From: Batkoa obscura
Lineage: Eukaryota; Entomophthoromycota; Entomophthoromycetes; Entomophthorales; Batkoaceae
Direction: 5' to 3'
Length of the DNA stretch: 64,000 bases
Assembly: GCA_030770535.1 (NCBI GenBank)
Contig: JASVEC010000007.1
Location: forward strand, 496,001 to 560,000
Shown: piece after piece, positions 11,101 through 21,731 of the stretch
Layout of the letters: the number at the start of each line of letters is the position of its first letter
How positions within the stretch are numbered: the first letter of the stretch is position 1
Notes under the pieces: generated by a model
What the model saw: only the letters and a program-made list of their open reading frames with translations
What the model was told of the DNA's origin: nothing
Database searches by the model: none
Made by a program: the position numbers and the translations under genes

Positions 11101-13930
11101 CAGTATACAAAGACTTTAAGTATTCTAAAAGGGTAACTCGGGTATATTGATCATCTTCACGAATGATTTCTCTCAATGACAATAAAATCTTTTCAGCATA
11201 ATGAGGAGTAAAGACAGTAAAAGTAGGCATGTTTTCAACTGGTAATGGTTCTGGTATAACTGTAGATAAAGAAGAAGCAAAAAAGGAAATTCTTCTTTCA
11301 GCTTCTGAGCCGGGAGGATAAAATTCAGTATTTACACCAGTATCTTCTTGTGCAACAAAGAACGAAGGAGGTTTGAGCTTTTTCTTTCCTTCAATATCGC
11401 TAGCAACTTGTTGGTATAAAAGCTTTTGTACATGATCAATAGAAACTAAATGATCTCTATACATGGAAATAATGATTGCGTTCCATACTTGGGAGCATAA
11501 CATTTTAGGTCTTAATTTAATTTCCATATTAGAGGTAGCCAACAATTTAGTGTAAATGCGCTTTGGTAATCTACCGAATATATTTTTCCATGGAGATAAG
11601 ATAGAAATTCCCATAGAGAATGCGTTTGCAATAGAAAATAGAGAACTGATTATAATATACCAAAGATAAGAATCCAAGAAGAACATAACCAACAATAAGA
11701 GAACCATCATGATCATAGTAATAGGTCCCATTAATTTACAAATTGAAAAGCCACCTAAATAACCTTTTAAAGCATCTTGACAGTCTCCCATGTCTAAATA
11801 AACCAAAGCACGGAAAGCGTTTTTTACTGACCAAATCAAGGCTAAGTAACTTTCAATCAATTTACAAGCTCCAATCAATGCCCACATACTCACAGATGCA
11901 GCGCGGTTATTAAAATCTAAACTTGCATAGTCGGCAGTAAATGCACGATTAGTGATATTTGGCTTAGAACTAGTTAACAAAGTTAAGCTTGGAATGTAAT
12001 TGAAAAGATTAGCAGGAGGTATAACGGTAAGGAAAATAGTAGTAGCAACAGCAAATGCGGCATGGAGTGGACCAAGGATTTGAGCAATGACATTTTCTCT
12101 ATCCAAAATAAGTTCACCCTTTTTAATTTTAATAGAAAGCCAAGCAACAACAGCAGCTGGAGCAACATTTAGTATATAGATAACTGAGAGGATAGCCATT
12201 CTGCGAAACAAAATACGGTATTTAGCCCAGTCTTTTTCAATGAAAAACAGTTCACAGAAGCTACCCCATAACGCTATAAAAGCAGATATAGCACCACCTA
12301 AACCTACTAATGACCACAATTGAGGGGGGAAATTAGCTTCATTAGCTTCAAGGTCGATACCATCTTCTCTGTCAGATACATATTGGTCATAAGGTATTAA
12401 GATGAAAGGCGAGTTAATAATCCAAAAGTAATAAAATACAGAAATGTGGAAGATCCATAATCGAGAGAAGTTGGTAATAATATGTAACCATGTTCTTCTT
12501 TCAAAGTATGTTTTCTTTATGGATTTTTTCCAGTTGACATCCTTTAATCTTTGATATCTCTCTCCGGGAACTAAACTCATAAGTTTGGTTTTTTTATCTT
12601 CTAAAACTAATCGTTCACAAGATTCCCTAGTCCAGAAAGTTTCATTTATGTCATCATAGCCAATAACTTGAGCATGATCTCTTTCTCTTTTCAAGAATTG
12701 ACCATTCACTACCTCATAATTTTGGTCACGGATATAGTTATATAAGGGAGTGATGACATTATTTAAAAAATCCCCTTCTTCAACACTATTATTTTTTGCA
12801 GTGTCATCGATAGATAAGTAATGATCATTTGCTAACTTAAAAATAAAGCAAATGACTTCAGGTAAATAACGTATGTTTAGAGCTTCACCCCAAATTAATA
12901 AATATAAGGCAATATTTCTAACCCTTTCGTGTTGGGTTAACTTGGACATCTTATTACGCCACCACTCTTCCAAAGACTCAGCCATATATTGTTCTTCCAT
13001 TTGATCTCCAATACCGCTACCAAGTTTTAAGTCTTGGTGTAAAGAGGAATCTTTATTAAACTCGGCAGCAAAGAACCACTTTCTGTAATTAGAATTTACC
13101 CCACCAATATAATCAGCATGTAAAGTTAGTAATGCTAAAGTTGGAGACATCCTTGATGCTCTGGAATCCAACATGGTCATTAAGGAATCGTATTGGTTTC
13201 TTATACTATCAGTTTGAAAACCAAACTTAGCTTTAAGGTCCATAAAGATGTCTAAGATCTCTTCTTTACTTAAAGGTACTTGGTTTTGCGTACTCCAAGC
13301 AGGCCATGGATAATCTTTAGCTAAAGAACGATGTCCAGGGAGATCAAAGTACTCAGTCTCATTATTGTTATCTGATACCCATGAGCTAGCTCTTGAGAAA
13401 GAGGAAACAGATTGTGCTGGATATTGAGGCTTTTTGCTTTCGATTAAAGCCAATAGAGATTCAGTAGATGGAGCGTATTTAGCATAACGAGAATCTGCTA
13501 ATTTAGTACTTCTTAAGGAACCAAAAAGATCTAAACTATTAAAATGCTCTTGGTTTGATTCTCTTATTGATGATTGAGATGAACTACTACCTCCCATGCC
13601 TAATTCTAAGATTGACTCTGGATAGTTTCCACCTTGATTACTACCTTTGATTCGATTAACATCTAGTATCGGTGAAGGTTGTTTGGGTACTTGTAAATTG
13701 TTAGGTGAGTTTACAGAAGAATCTGATGAATAGTAAGGAGATCTCATTGGGTTTTCTATATCGTATTCCTCCTGGTTTTCATCAAGATAATTATTAATAA
13801 AGGATATTGACGTATTATATGGGTTTAAGCGAGGATCATTAGTGAAATCCTCCTCTAAGTATTCTAATTGTTCATAAGTTTCATTATCATCTTTCTCCTG
13901 CTTATTATTTTTTTTGTTAATCCCTTTCAT
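8165..13930 (-). CDS. FKS1: 1,3-beta-glucan synthase catalytic subunit
   Basis: Plasma-membrane synthase that uses UDP-glucose to make the cell-wall polymer 1,3-beta-glucan; target of echinocandins. It is one uninterrupted frame of 1921 residues, the usual family length. The N-terminus is a disordered Ser/Asn-rich cytosolic region (to about residue 210). The FKS1 N-terminal domain follows, with [20 protein letters not shown] at about residues 335-358, and a first group of membrane segments from about 490. The large cytosolic glucan-synthase domain (about 800-1340) contains [40 protein letters not shown] and [20 protein letters not shown]. A C-terminal group of membrane helices and a basic end follow. 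No intron, in contrast with its intron-rich neighbours. The segments aligning with echinocandin hot spots 1 (near residue 690-700) and 2 (near 1418-1425) are strongly divergent; see findings. Only the orthologue assignment within the FKS family is open. Confidence 0.97.
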   Translation of the reverse strand: [1921 protein letters not shown]

Positions 13931-15578
13931 AGTATATTATTTATTTAGGTAATAATAAGAAGATGTGTTAAGAGCTTATTATTATTATAATTTTTATGAT
14001 ATATGGAACTCTAAAGTAATAATTTAATAAAACAAAAGCAAAAAATAAAATCAATTATTTATAAAAATATTTCTTATAATCTACTGTTTTTAACGAAAAC
14101 GTTATAAAATGTTATTAACACAAGGTAGGCTATGTATTTGAATATTAAAAACGTCAATTCAGGGGTAAATTTTAGTGTCTAAAGCCATATTGAGCTAAAT
14201 GTAGGCTTATAAAATTCAATTATTATTCTCCCCCAACCAATTTAATGTTAACAGTTGAATTTTTAAGCTGGAAAAATTATTAAATTAAATTTAACTTTTA
14301 CCCCACAATTTCCCATCCACCCTTATTTGTTGTTAGCTAATAATCATTAACGATAGTATGGGGTCAAAAAAAATTCAAAGAAATTAATTTTATAGAATAA
14401 TGTACCCCCGATTATCACTATTTTATAGTTAAATACCACTTGTTATTATTATGTAAAAAGATTTTCAAATTTTGCAATATTTACAAAAACAAGACGTTGG
14501 GATGGTAAATATTCAAATTAAAGTATAAATTAGAGGGACTATTAAATTTCGCATTCTAACCTTACTTTTTAGTTAACTAAAAATAATTAAAGCATGTTCT
14601 CAATTTAAAAACTACATAAATCCCTTTTATTATTATTAATATTCTTACAATTACTGTTTTATTCTAAAAAACACATTTTTGAATTTCTTTAAAGTCTATT
14701 TTAGTAGTTATTTATATATCTAATTATAAAAAACGATGACTGATAAATTATATACCAAAGTTTTGAACATTGATAAGTATAGATATAAAAATCTACAACC
14801 TGTAAGTTATTTAATCATAGTTTTTTCAGCACTAGAAATTTTATAATTGGCATTTAAATATCATGGACTTTATTCAAAAATACATCAATTGTAGTTAGCT
14901 TTTCTATTATAGCGATGTATATTGAAGACTTTTAAAAAGGAATATATTAACTTACTATTAAAATTCATGTACTCCATTAATATTATTTATTAAAGCAAAA
15001 TTCGTTGTATTTCTTAATTTGTGCTATTAGTAATAGGGATATCTTTAAATTATTATAGATCTATTTTAAACATTTTTAAAATATTAATAACTATAATTAT
15101 GGAAGTTGGCTTATAACTAAAGCTATGATTGATACGAATACTTAACATAAACAATCTTGAATTACTATTAACAGTAGTTTTTGCCATATGCCTTTCTACT
15201 TTAATTATTTGGTTTTAGAAATTTAATATTAATGTTTTAGTATGTTATGATTTACTATTAATTTATATGATTGTTATTTTAGTCAAAAAGTATCAATTGT
15301 ATAACTTAAATTTTAGTTTATGTTTAAGTGCTATATTATTTGGAACATTCTGTGTGCACTATAATGCAATTCATTGCATTTACATTATTATTAGAATCCA
15401 ACTATTATCATTGTAAAGTACTATATAGAAAATAAAATTTATTGTATTGGCAAATGATTTTTTAGTGGCTTTAAAAAGTTCAATACAGTTTAATCTAATT
15501 GGCTCATTCATATAGAGAAAAAATGATGATTATATCAAATTAGGGGTAACTAAAAACTAAGGTTAATTTTTATTTACA
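13931..15578. other. Divergent intergenic region (FKS1 / VMA10)
   Basis: About 1.65 kb of AT-rich DNA between two divergently transcribed genes, so it holds both promoters. A CT/C-rich patch near 14230-14330 stands out from the AT background. No coding frame, RNA gene or repeat-family copy was recognised. Confidence 0.45.
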
Positions 15579-16087
15579 ATGGTAATTTTTAGTCAAAGTA
15601 TGAGAAATAAATATTAACTATTAAAGTCATCATCAAGTTCTCAAGGTATCCAAACTCTGCTTGAAGCTGAAAAAGAAGCTTCAAAAATCGTAGAAAAAGC
15701 CCGTCAATGTAAATAATAAATTAATCATTAATTAATTACTAATGATTTATAGATCGTACACAAAGACTTAAGGAAGCACGTTTAGAAGCATCAAAAGAGA
15801 TCGATGCTCTTAAGCAAAAAAAGAATCAAGACTTTCAAGAATTTGAAAAACAAGTAAGTATTTTATTAACTACCATTATTATTTATAATAATCATTTTTT
15901 TAAAAAGCATCTTGGTTCAACTGATGATGTAGTAAAATCAATTAGTGAAGAGACTAAAGTTAAAATTAGTGAAATCAAAGAATTATATAATAAAAATAAG
16001 GATTCTGTTGCTCAAAAACTTATTGAAACTGTCTTAAATGTTAAGCCTGAGCCACATCGTAATTCTAAGTTCGAGTCTACTGCTTAG
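15579..16087 (+). CDS. VMA10: V-type ATPase subunit G (spliced; ATG-only first coding exon)
   Basis: Peripheral-stalk subunit of the vacuolar proton pump. The product, about 118 residues, contains the conserved N-terminal helix: GIQTLLEAEKEASKIVEKAR, then RTQRLKEARLEASKEIDALK, EFEKQHLGSTDDVVKSI and a C-terminal end LNVKPEPHRNSKFESTA. The family's conserved start MSSQSQGIQTLL-type sequence is restored only if ATG 15579-15581 is spliced straight to 15627 (intron GTAATTTTTAG...TTAAAG, 45 nt). The first coding exon is therefore just the start codon. Further introns follow KARQ (to YRTQRL) and EFEKQ. The stop TAG is at 16085-16087. No in-frame ATG before GIQTLLEAEK is available in exon 2, which supports the ATG-only exon. 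Confidence 0.9.
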
Positions 16088-16886
16088 GTAATAAAGCGAG
16101 AGCATTTTTATAAGGAATGGATTTATATTTGTTTGAGAATTAAGTTTATTGACAATTTTAAATGAATTATAGTTTTATATTTAAAATAAGATAATTAATT
16201 ATCACATGATTGTATTAGTTGTTATACTAATTTAAGAATAAAATACATATATGAAACGGTGTAAGTCTTAATTTGTTCTATTTTTGAATAATTATAGCCC
16301 TTAACCTTCTTTCTCCTATTTATTCATGATAGATACAAACCATCATTTGATATTTTTCAAGATAATGTTTATTATAGATTTGATCTAAAATTGTATACTT
16401 AAACAAATGATTTTTTCCAAGACTTTGATAAAAATAAACTCATTGAATTAATAAAGGCAAGATCAACCAGTTTGTTGTTTTAAATTTATTATTAAATCAT
16501 GATAGTATACTTTATATTTTAAATAACAATATACAAAATGATTATTGACTGTATATAAGTATAAACAATATCTAATCTTAAATATGTAAGTATTATGATT
16601 ATTAAATCAATATTCTAATATTATATAAAAAAGATTACGCTATTTTAAAATAGTTGTATAATATACAATAATTGAATATTTAACTTATTTAACAATATAG
16701 TTTAAAATATCAAATAATAATCAAAGTGGAGGTTTTTATAGGTTAATTAAACATTTCACATGTAGTGACTGATTAGCTTAAGTGCCTAAAAAGCATGATT
16801 TTTAATTGCAATATTGATTTCATTGGTCTAAAAATGGATAGGATAAAAATAAAAAAATCAATTTAAAGTTTTAAAGATATTAAAAA
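16088..16886. other. Intergenic region
   Basis: AT-rich spacer between two same-strand genes. No coding frame, RNA gene or repeat-family copy seen. Confidence 0.45.
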
Positions 16887-17733
16887 ATGGTAGACGAAGT
16901 CGATTTAGAAAAAGTATATAAAATAAGTTTATTAGAAAGCGAGAATTCTAAAAAAGTATTAGAAAGCATTAAAGTAATAGAGCAAGCCTTAGAAGTTTAT
17001 GGGTAACTAAAAATTTTATTATTTTGAAAGCGAACTAATATTCTATTTAGAGTTAATGGGGTAGCTTTAAGCTTTAATGGTGGCAAAGATTGTACAGTAA
17101 TATTAAGTCTATTTTTAGCTGTAAGAAATAGATATTTAAAACAAAAAAAAGCAGTACCTGCTTTTTATATTAATACTCCAAATCCATTCAAAGAAATTGA
17201 AGAATTTGTTGATAAATGTGAAAAACAACATAATATATTATTATATCGAATGAATGGTCCTTTAAAAACGGGTCTTGGTGAATTTTTGGAGAAACATAAG
17301 GAAATTAAAGCTGTTTTAATAGGTACCCGTAAAACAGACCCTTTTGCAGGTAATTATCATAATAAATATAATCTTCATAAATGACTTAAGAAATTTACAG
17401 AGGATTTGAACTTTTTTAATTGCACAAGTGAAGGCTGGCCTAAAGTAATGAGAATTCATCCTATCATTTTTTGGGATTACAAAATGGTGTGGTGGTTTTT
17501 ACGAGAATTAAATATACCATATTGTAAATTATATGACGAAGGGTAAGTTTATTATATTAATGCATATTCATCAGATTAACAAAAAAAAAAGTTACACTTC
17601 TCTAGGAGATCGTAACAACACTATCAAAAATCCTAAGCTCAAGAATGAATTGACTGGTGAATTCGACCCTGCCTATAAATTATTAGAAGATAGACATGAA
17701 AGGGATGGAAGGATTAAAAATGTTAATAAATAA
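16887..17733 (+). CDS. FAD1: FAD synthase (FMN adenylyltransferase), PAPS-reductase fold
   Basis: Converts FMN and ATP to FAD. It belongs to the eukaryotic PAPS-reductase-like family, not the bacterial RibF type. The P-loop-like motif ALSFNGGKDCTVILSLF lies in exon 2, followed by FYINTPNPFKEIEEFVD, AVLIGTRKTDPFA (the family's conserved arginine region), WPKVMRIHPIIFWDYKMVWW and NIPYCKLYDEG...YTSLGDRNNTIKNP. The tail HERDGRIKNVNK matches the usual ERAGR-type end. Introns lie after VYG, after DPFA and after YDEG, and all keep frame. About 265 residues, similar to yeast Fad1. The gene converges on the pyroglutamyl peptidase gene with only 38 bp between the two stop codons. Confidence 0.93.
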
Positions 17734-17771
17734 TCATTAATAAAATTTATGTACTGATAATTGCTCGTTTT

Positions 17772-18467
17772 TTATTTTTCAAAGTTTGGTAATTGGGTAA
17801 CAATTTCTTTAATTGCTTGAGTTAAAGCTTCATAGGGATAAGGGCTAGGTGGAATAGGTACGTGAACAAATAGAGCTTTAGTTGATTTAATATTATTTAA
17901 TTTGGCTTCTGCTAATGAACAGAAAAGAGTATACTCGCAAAGATATCTACCAGCATCATTACTTGGAAAACATAGCTTAAAACCTTTTTTATTTAAAGCC
18001 TCACTTAATTTAACACCATCAAATAAACAATCCAAATGATATTCTTTCTTCTCTTTTACATATTTTTCGGGAACTAAATGAGTTTCTGGAATATAACCTT
18101 GATTATCTTTTTTCATATACCCATAACTATTAGCTAAAGTTTCAATCGCTATTTTATTTGGTAAACCTTGACCAACATGAATTATATAGTCATAAATATT
18201 TTTGGAATGTAAAGTTGGTACTATTCTTTCGATTTCTTTATACTCTACAGGTAACCTGATGCAATCGATTTCAAACTCAAATCCATGATTATCTCCATAT
18301 AAACTTCGACCATTTAAATCTTTAATGCATTCCCAACTTGGATTAAACTCGGGTATTGGGGTACCAAAAGGCTATAAAATATAAATAAAATAAAACTAGA
18401 TATGAAATTCTATTACTTCAAATCCAGTTAATAACACCTTGTATTTTCTTAAAGATTCTTGTACCAT
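17772..18467 (-). CDS. Pyroglutamyl-peptidase I (one intron)
   Basis: Cysteine peptidase (C15 family) that removes N-terminal pyroglutamate from peptides; cytosolic in known members. The N-terminus MVQESLRKYKVLLTGFEPFG carries the family hallmark TGFEPFG. It is created by splicing an intron of about 49 nt (GTAATAGAATTTC...TTATAG) after GFE. The catalytic Cys sits in SNDAGRYLCEYTLFCSLAEA and the catalytic His in ALFVHVPIPPSPYP. The segment IIHVGQGLPNKIAIETLANS corresponds to the conserved HVG...IE block. About 215 residues, the usual size for the family. Start ATG at 18465-18467 chosen because it precedes the KVLLTGFEPFG strand directly. Confidence 0.93.
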
Positions 18468-18644
18468 TTTATAAGATATCAAAATAACAAAATGATTAAT
18501 TAATTTTATTTATAAATAGTAATAGAATAATTAATGATAATCACAGCTATGATATTATCCCTTAATAGTTCTAAGTAGCTTACTGATAATAATTTTATTT
18601 TACAGGTTTATATTAAGTTTTACATAATAATGTATAATGAAAAA

Positions 18645-18716
18645 TCTCGGGTAGTATAGTGGTGAGTATCCCCGCCTGTCACGCGGGAGACCGGGGTTCA
18701 ATTCCCCGCTCGAGAG
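18645..18716 (+). tRNA. tRNA-Asp (anticodon GTC)
   Basis: A 72-nt cloverleaf without intron. The seven-pair acceptor stem TCTCGGG/CTCGAGA (one G-T pair) is followed by discriminator G at 18716. The D arm contains the A box (TAGTATAGTGGTGAGTA). The anticodon stem CCCGC/GCGGG encloses CTGTCAC with GTC at 18678-18680. The T arm has GGTTCAATTCC (B box). A run of five T at 18732-18736 can end RNA polymerase III transcription. Confidence 0.97.
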
Positions 18717-20279
18717 TCAGTGCAAAATTCGTTTTTGATATTTTAAATCCGCATACTTTTTCAATAATAATTTTATATCTTTAGGACATGATAGTACATC
18801 TGTTAGATTTAAAGATTATTTAAATGCAATCTGTTATCGAATATCACTTTATTTTTTGTATCGATAAAATGATAGTTAAGATTTAAAGATTTTAAAAATA
18901 ACTTAAACAATAACTAATGTTTATATTTCAAATTCTAAGGTAGTTAGTTAATCTGTAAGTTTATTTTATTTTTTGATTAACTTTTTATTGTTATTTGAAA
19001 TTTTGTATTTAATTCATATAGTTTTTTATAAGTAAAATAGTATTATTAGAAACATTTGATGAAATTAGAAATTTATTAATTTGATGGAAGAGTGCAATGT
19101 TTCAAACAATAGTAAACCAAAAGGCGTTATAATTTGTTAACTCTTTTTGGAATCAAATACGGGAGTTATTGTTTGTTATATTAGTTTCTAATTTTTTACA
19201 CATAAAATGGGAAAAATTATTAGTAAAGCATTAGAATAAAAGGCATATCTATAGATTATATTTTGACAAAGAATTGAAAGAGCTAAATGGCTTTTAAATA
19301 AAAAAAAGTAGTCAATCATACTTATTACAATATCCTTAGTTTTTAAAGTATATGAGGATATATTTTTGTGTTTAAGAATTTTACTAATAATTTTTCCATT
19401 CAAATAGCGCTTAAGAGATGGAAAAAGTAATCAAGCTGAAAAAAACACTCCCATATTATAGTCTTGTTTCAAAAGCAAGTGTATTTAGCGTGAATTTGAT
19501 GAAGTAGGAAAGTGTTATGACGCGGAATATTTGTCTAATTACTAACGATTTCTTTGATGTTTGCCAATAGTTGATAAATATCCCATGCCATCACACTTTT
19601 TCGCTTTATCAAATATATGTTAGTTTTGGATGAAAATAGATAAAATGCCAATGTCTTTATTTTAATGAAATTGAGGTTCACATTTTTAAGGTAAAAAAAT
19701 CTAAAAAATTAAACTTAAATAAATTCTTGATTTCCATTAAACTAAAAATTTCGACCCCACATTATTGAGATTATTAATGTGACTACTTTTTTTATAATGA
19801 CCAATCAGGTAACAAATTTTCGAAAATATTGAACTTGTATTGAATAAAAAAAGAACTAAATTTTCACACCCATCGGTAATTAAATGAAACCATATACTTT
19901 ATATAGCGATTTTCTAAGTAATTTTATTATATTAAAATCAACAAATAATATTAGTAGTCCTTATATAAATGTAATCAAAACCAATTTTAGATTCAAGCCG
20001 CATAACAAAATGGATAAAACTTATGAATTTTTGACTGATTTAAATTTTGCAAATTCAAATAATTAAAACTTTCTCTTTCTATTTTCTTGATATACTTGAT
20101 CATTTTATTTGATTAAAGTTTTATTATAGAGGTATATTTTAATAGTTAAAAGCAATATTAACTAATAATTTTTTTACTAATACAGTAACTTAATTTAGAA
20201 GTTTTTCTTTAATTTTAATAAAAAGAAATTAAAGAAATCAGTTGTTCAGTTGTAGTTTAATAATATTTATGTATTGGTT
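18717..20279. other. Intergenic region between tRNA-Asp and FYVE gene
   Basis: AT-rich. It holds one MITE copy (annotated separately at 19350-19457) and a 60-codon open frame at 19884-20066 that shows no recognisable domain and is probably chance. No other structure recognised. Confidence 0.45.
19350..19457 (-). mobile_element. MITE family A copy 1
   Basis: About 105-bp non-autonomous element with terminal inverted repeats of the TGGGGATGT type, here degraded at one end (TGAGGATAT) and CTCCCA at the other, flanked by TA. The internal core (reverse complement of TTTTTAAGCGCTATTTAAGC) is recognisable as AGCGCTTAAGAGATGG. Strand sign follows the orientation in which the core reads CCATTTTTTAAGCGC. 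Confidence 0.75.
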
Positions 20280-21731
20280 ATGGAAGAATTCACGTTTTTA
20301 TTACCCCGTCCACAATGGCAGCCCGATGAAGTATCGAGATATTGCAAACGATGTCATGTTAATTTTTCGTTATTCAATCGGAAGGTAGTATCACTTATAT
20401 ATTACTTCTATTAAATATTAATAATCTTAAATAATTTAGCATCACTGTAGGCATTGGTAAAATGATTATAGAAATATTATAAAATAATTTATTGAATAAA
20501 TCATTCAATTTAAGTGGCTTGATCTATTGTAATACTTGTTGTTCAAGAAAAACTTCACTTCGTCAATTAGGTTATCAAGACCCGGTAAAAGTTTGTGAAG
20601 ATTGTTTCGAAGTAGCTTATTTAATATCCTACGTTCTTCAATTGGAATCTAAAAGTACTCAAGTAATTATTAATCTCTATATTTATAACAATTTTTTTAT
20701 CCTTTTTTAAGTTACATGGTGCTCGTGGATTACTTGGTTTATTAGCTAATAAGGATGGTAAATATTACAATACTCCATATGTTAAATAATATAATATCAA
20801 AAATAATTAATTAGAATCACAGATAAAGATGTTTATTCAAAATGGATTACTTGATGCATTTATCTTCCTTTCGCAAAAGTCATTATCACCGGAGTTACAT
20901 TTGCTTTCAACTATAGCATTAAGATTTTTAATTGAAAATGGTATTACTTTTATAGCCAAAATATCATATTACTGATTTTATCTAGAGTATTTGAAATTTT
21001 TTTTACAATCGAATGCGTCTAATGAGCATTCTGGAAAAACATTTAAAAGGTTAATTCGAACAATCACGTCAATACTAGAAGTTTATACATTAGTACCCGA
21101 AATTAAAGGGGATGATATTGGAGTTTATTCCATCCATCGTATCATATTTAATACTATATTATCAGCTAGTAGAATTGTATTAATATCATCACAATATCCC
21201 GACTCAGCATCTATATTGATTAATTCTAGATGGCTTTATTTTTTCTTAGACGGTATGGAACAAGCTATTTATGATTGTGGCTATGCTTTAAGAAGGGATA
21301 AATATTTTAAACCGAATTGTACAAGTCCTTCTTTATTACATGGTTTATTTGATGATCAAAGTGATGGTATTTCTTATATTACCCCAGCTTCTTCACCTAA
21401 TCCAGATGAATCTCAAATGAACAATTTATCCGCTCCACCAGATGATCTTTGGTTAATTGCACTTGAACTACAAAGTACAGCTGCAAAAGCCATTTTTGTT
21501 TTATGTCAATCAGGTATATTTCAATTAATTAATTATTGATATTCTAAAACAATTATGATAGCTATGAAATATGAGATCCAAGGATTTAATAGTTGTGAAA
21601 TTGCCCATCGTCTTCAACATATTCAATCTTTATATCGACCTTATTATAACAATGAAAACAACAACCACCAATCTTCAGTTAAATCAGCAATGGATACTAT
21701 TCAAAACTGTATTGATTTAGTAGGCTTTTAA
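20280..21731 (+). CDS. FYVE zinc-finger protein with helical C-terminal region (spliced)
   Basis: The N-terminal FYVE finger is complete: WxxD as WQPDEVSRYCKRC, basic patch RKHHCRHCGG, then LIYCNTCC, and closing KVCEDCF, giving eight Cys/His ligands. FYVE domains bind PI3P on endosomes and vacuoles. The motif is reassembled across two introns (after FNRK and within the HCG-G codon). The rest, about 330 residues, is predicted mostly helical with leucine-rich segments such as LLDAFIFLSQKSLSPELHLL and TIALRFLIENEYLKFFLQSN, suggesting an armadillo/HEAT-like solenoid. This is inference, with no repeat formally shown. Later introns follow LESKSTQ, NKD, LIEN and VLCQS. The stop is at 21729-21731. 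I do not recognise a named orthologue; an endosomal or vacuolar role is inferred from the finger alone. Confidence 0.88.

Noticed and set aside
19884-20066. 60-codon open frame between tRNA-Asp and the FYVE gene
   Set aside because: No domain, no splice context joining it to a neighbour, and its length is expected by chance in this AT-rich DNA.
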